DNA from: JAXMBN01 sp046349875
GTDB lineage: Bacteria > Planctomycetota > Planctomycetia > Pirellulales > Pirellulaceae
Assembly: GCA_046349875.1 (NCBI GenBank)
Contig: JAXMBN010000052.1
Coordinates: forward strand, 1-35,222
Direction of reading: 5' to 3'
DNA length: 35,222 nucleotides
The notes beneath the pieces were generated by a model. It saw only the letters and a program-made list of their open reading frames with translations, was not told the DNA's origin and did not search any database. Positions within the stretch are counted from its first letter, which is position 1. The number at the start of each line of letters is the position of its first letter. Both the position numbers and the translations under genes were made by a program. This document shows positions 35,019-35,222 of this stretch, one piece after another.

Positions 35019-35222
35019 ATGGATGAGAAAAGCTTGGTCGTGACCGCGCCCATTTGGGATGGAATTGCGGCATGGGGCATCGGTCTTTTGGGATTGGTCA
35101 TCGGCTCCCTGTGGATCGCGATCCTCAGCCATTATCATCCACATCGATCGCGCACGCTTTGGTTGATTTTCCCTGCGTGGTGCCTGCTCACCGCCTCTTT
35201 AGCCCTGTCAGGAGTCTTGGCG
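35019..35222 (+). CDS. Membrane protein of unknown function (3' partial)
   Basis: The frame is open from ATG 35019 to the end of the window, 68 codons. An in-frame TAG at 35001 makes 35019 the first possible ATG. Two hydrophobic segments are visible, WGIGLLGLVIGSLWIAILS and LWLIFPAWCLLTASLALSG, separated by a His/Arg-rich loop. The rest lies beyond the window, and no family is recognised. It follows the YgiQ gene by 50 bases on the same strand. Confidence 0.6.
   Translation, partial: MDEKSLVVTAPIWDGIAAWGIGLLGLVIGSLWIAILSHYHPHRSRTLWLIFPAWCLLTASLALSGVLA

Overview
The window looks like chromosome from a planctomycete, most likely the Pirellula/Rhodopirellula side of the phylum. The taxon is inferred from protein types, not from a marker search. 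The pointers are a DUF1559 pseudopilin-like protein, small membrane proteins starting MRFSIQRLL or carrying an N-terminal NPYA motif, a secreted prenyltransferase-repeat protein, a TPR/CHAT protein, a PhyH-type dioxygenase and a WaaA Kdo transferase (so LPS).

Layout. 1-4.85 kb: the tail of a GH2-type sugar-binding-domain protein, then a complete ribose/simple-sugar ABC importer (lipoprotein, double ATPase, permease). 4.88-7.2 kb, minus strand: a two-gene signalling module of a membrane-anchored vWA protein followed by a single polypeptide that joins a compact protein kinase to a PP2C phosphatase. 7.5-15.9 kb: housekeeping genes def, waaA, rpiB, rpsA (with a clear terminator), a secreted M48 protease and mutS.

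15.9-19.55 kb is the accessory part. It has 28-bp hairpin repeats after mutS, a cluster of GGGATAAY motifs, three small orphan membrane proteins, and a DUF559 (Vsr-like endonuclease fold) gene flanked by inverted repeats. Next to that gene is a 185-bp tandem array whose units look like internally deleted copies of the DUF559 element. 19.56-25.2 kb holds a family II pyrophosphatase with CBS/DRTGG domains, a secreted prenyltransferase-like protein, the DUF1559 protein and a duplicated YcxB-like membrane protein.

25.4-31.15 kb carries three genes (TPR/CHAT, PhyH dioxygenase, PhoD phosphatase) whose reading frames are broken at least about fifteen times, all between about 27.0 and 30.0 kb. The amino acid sequence stays family-like in every fragment, so a patch of poor sequence or assembly is the first explanation, with recent decay second. 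The window ends with an RlmI-type rRNA methyltransferase, a YgiQ radical SAM protein and the start of a membrane protein.

The two observations most worth follow-up are the DUF559 gene with its miniature tandem derivatives and the vWA plus kinase-PP2C pair, which resembles a condensed TerY-P-like triad.
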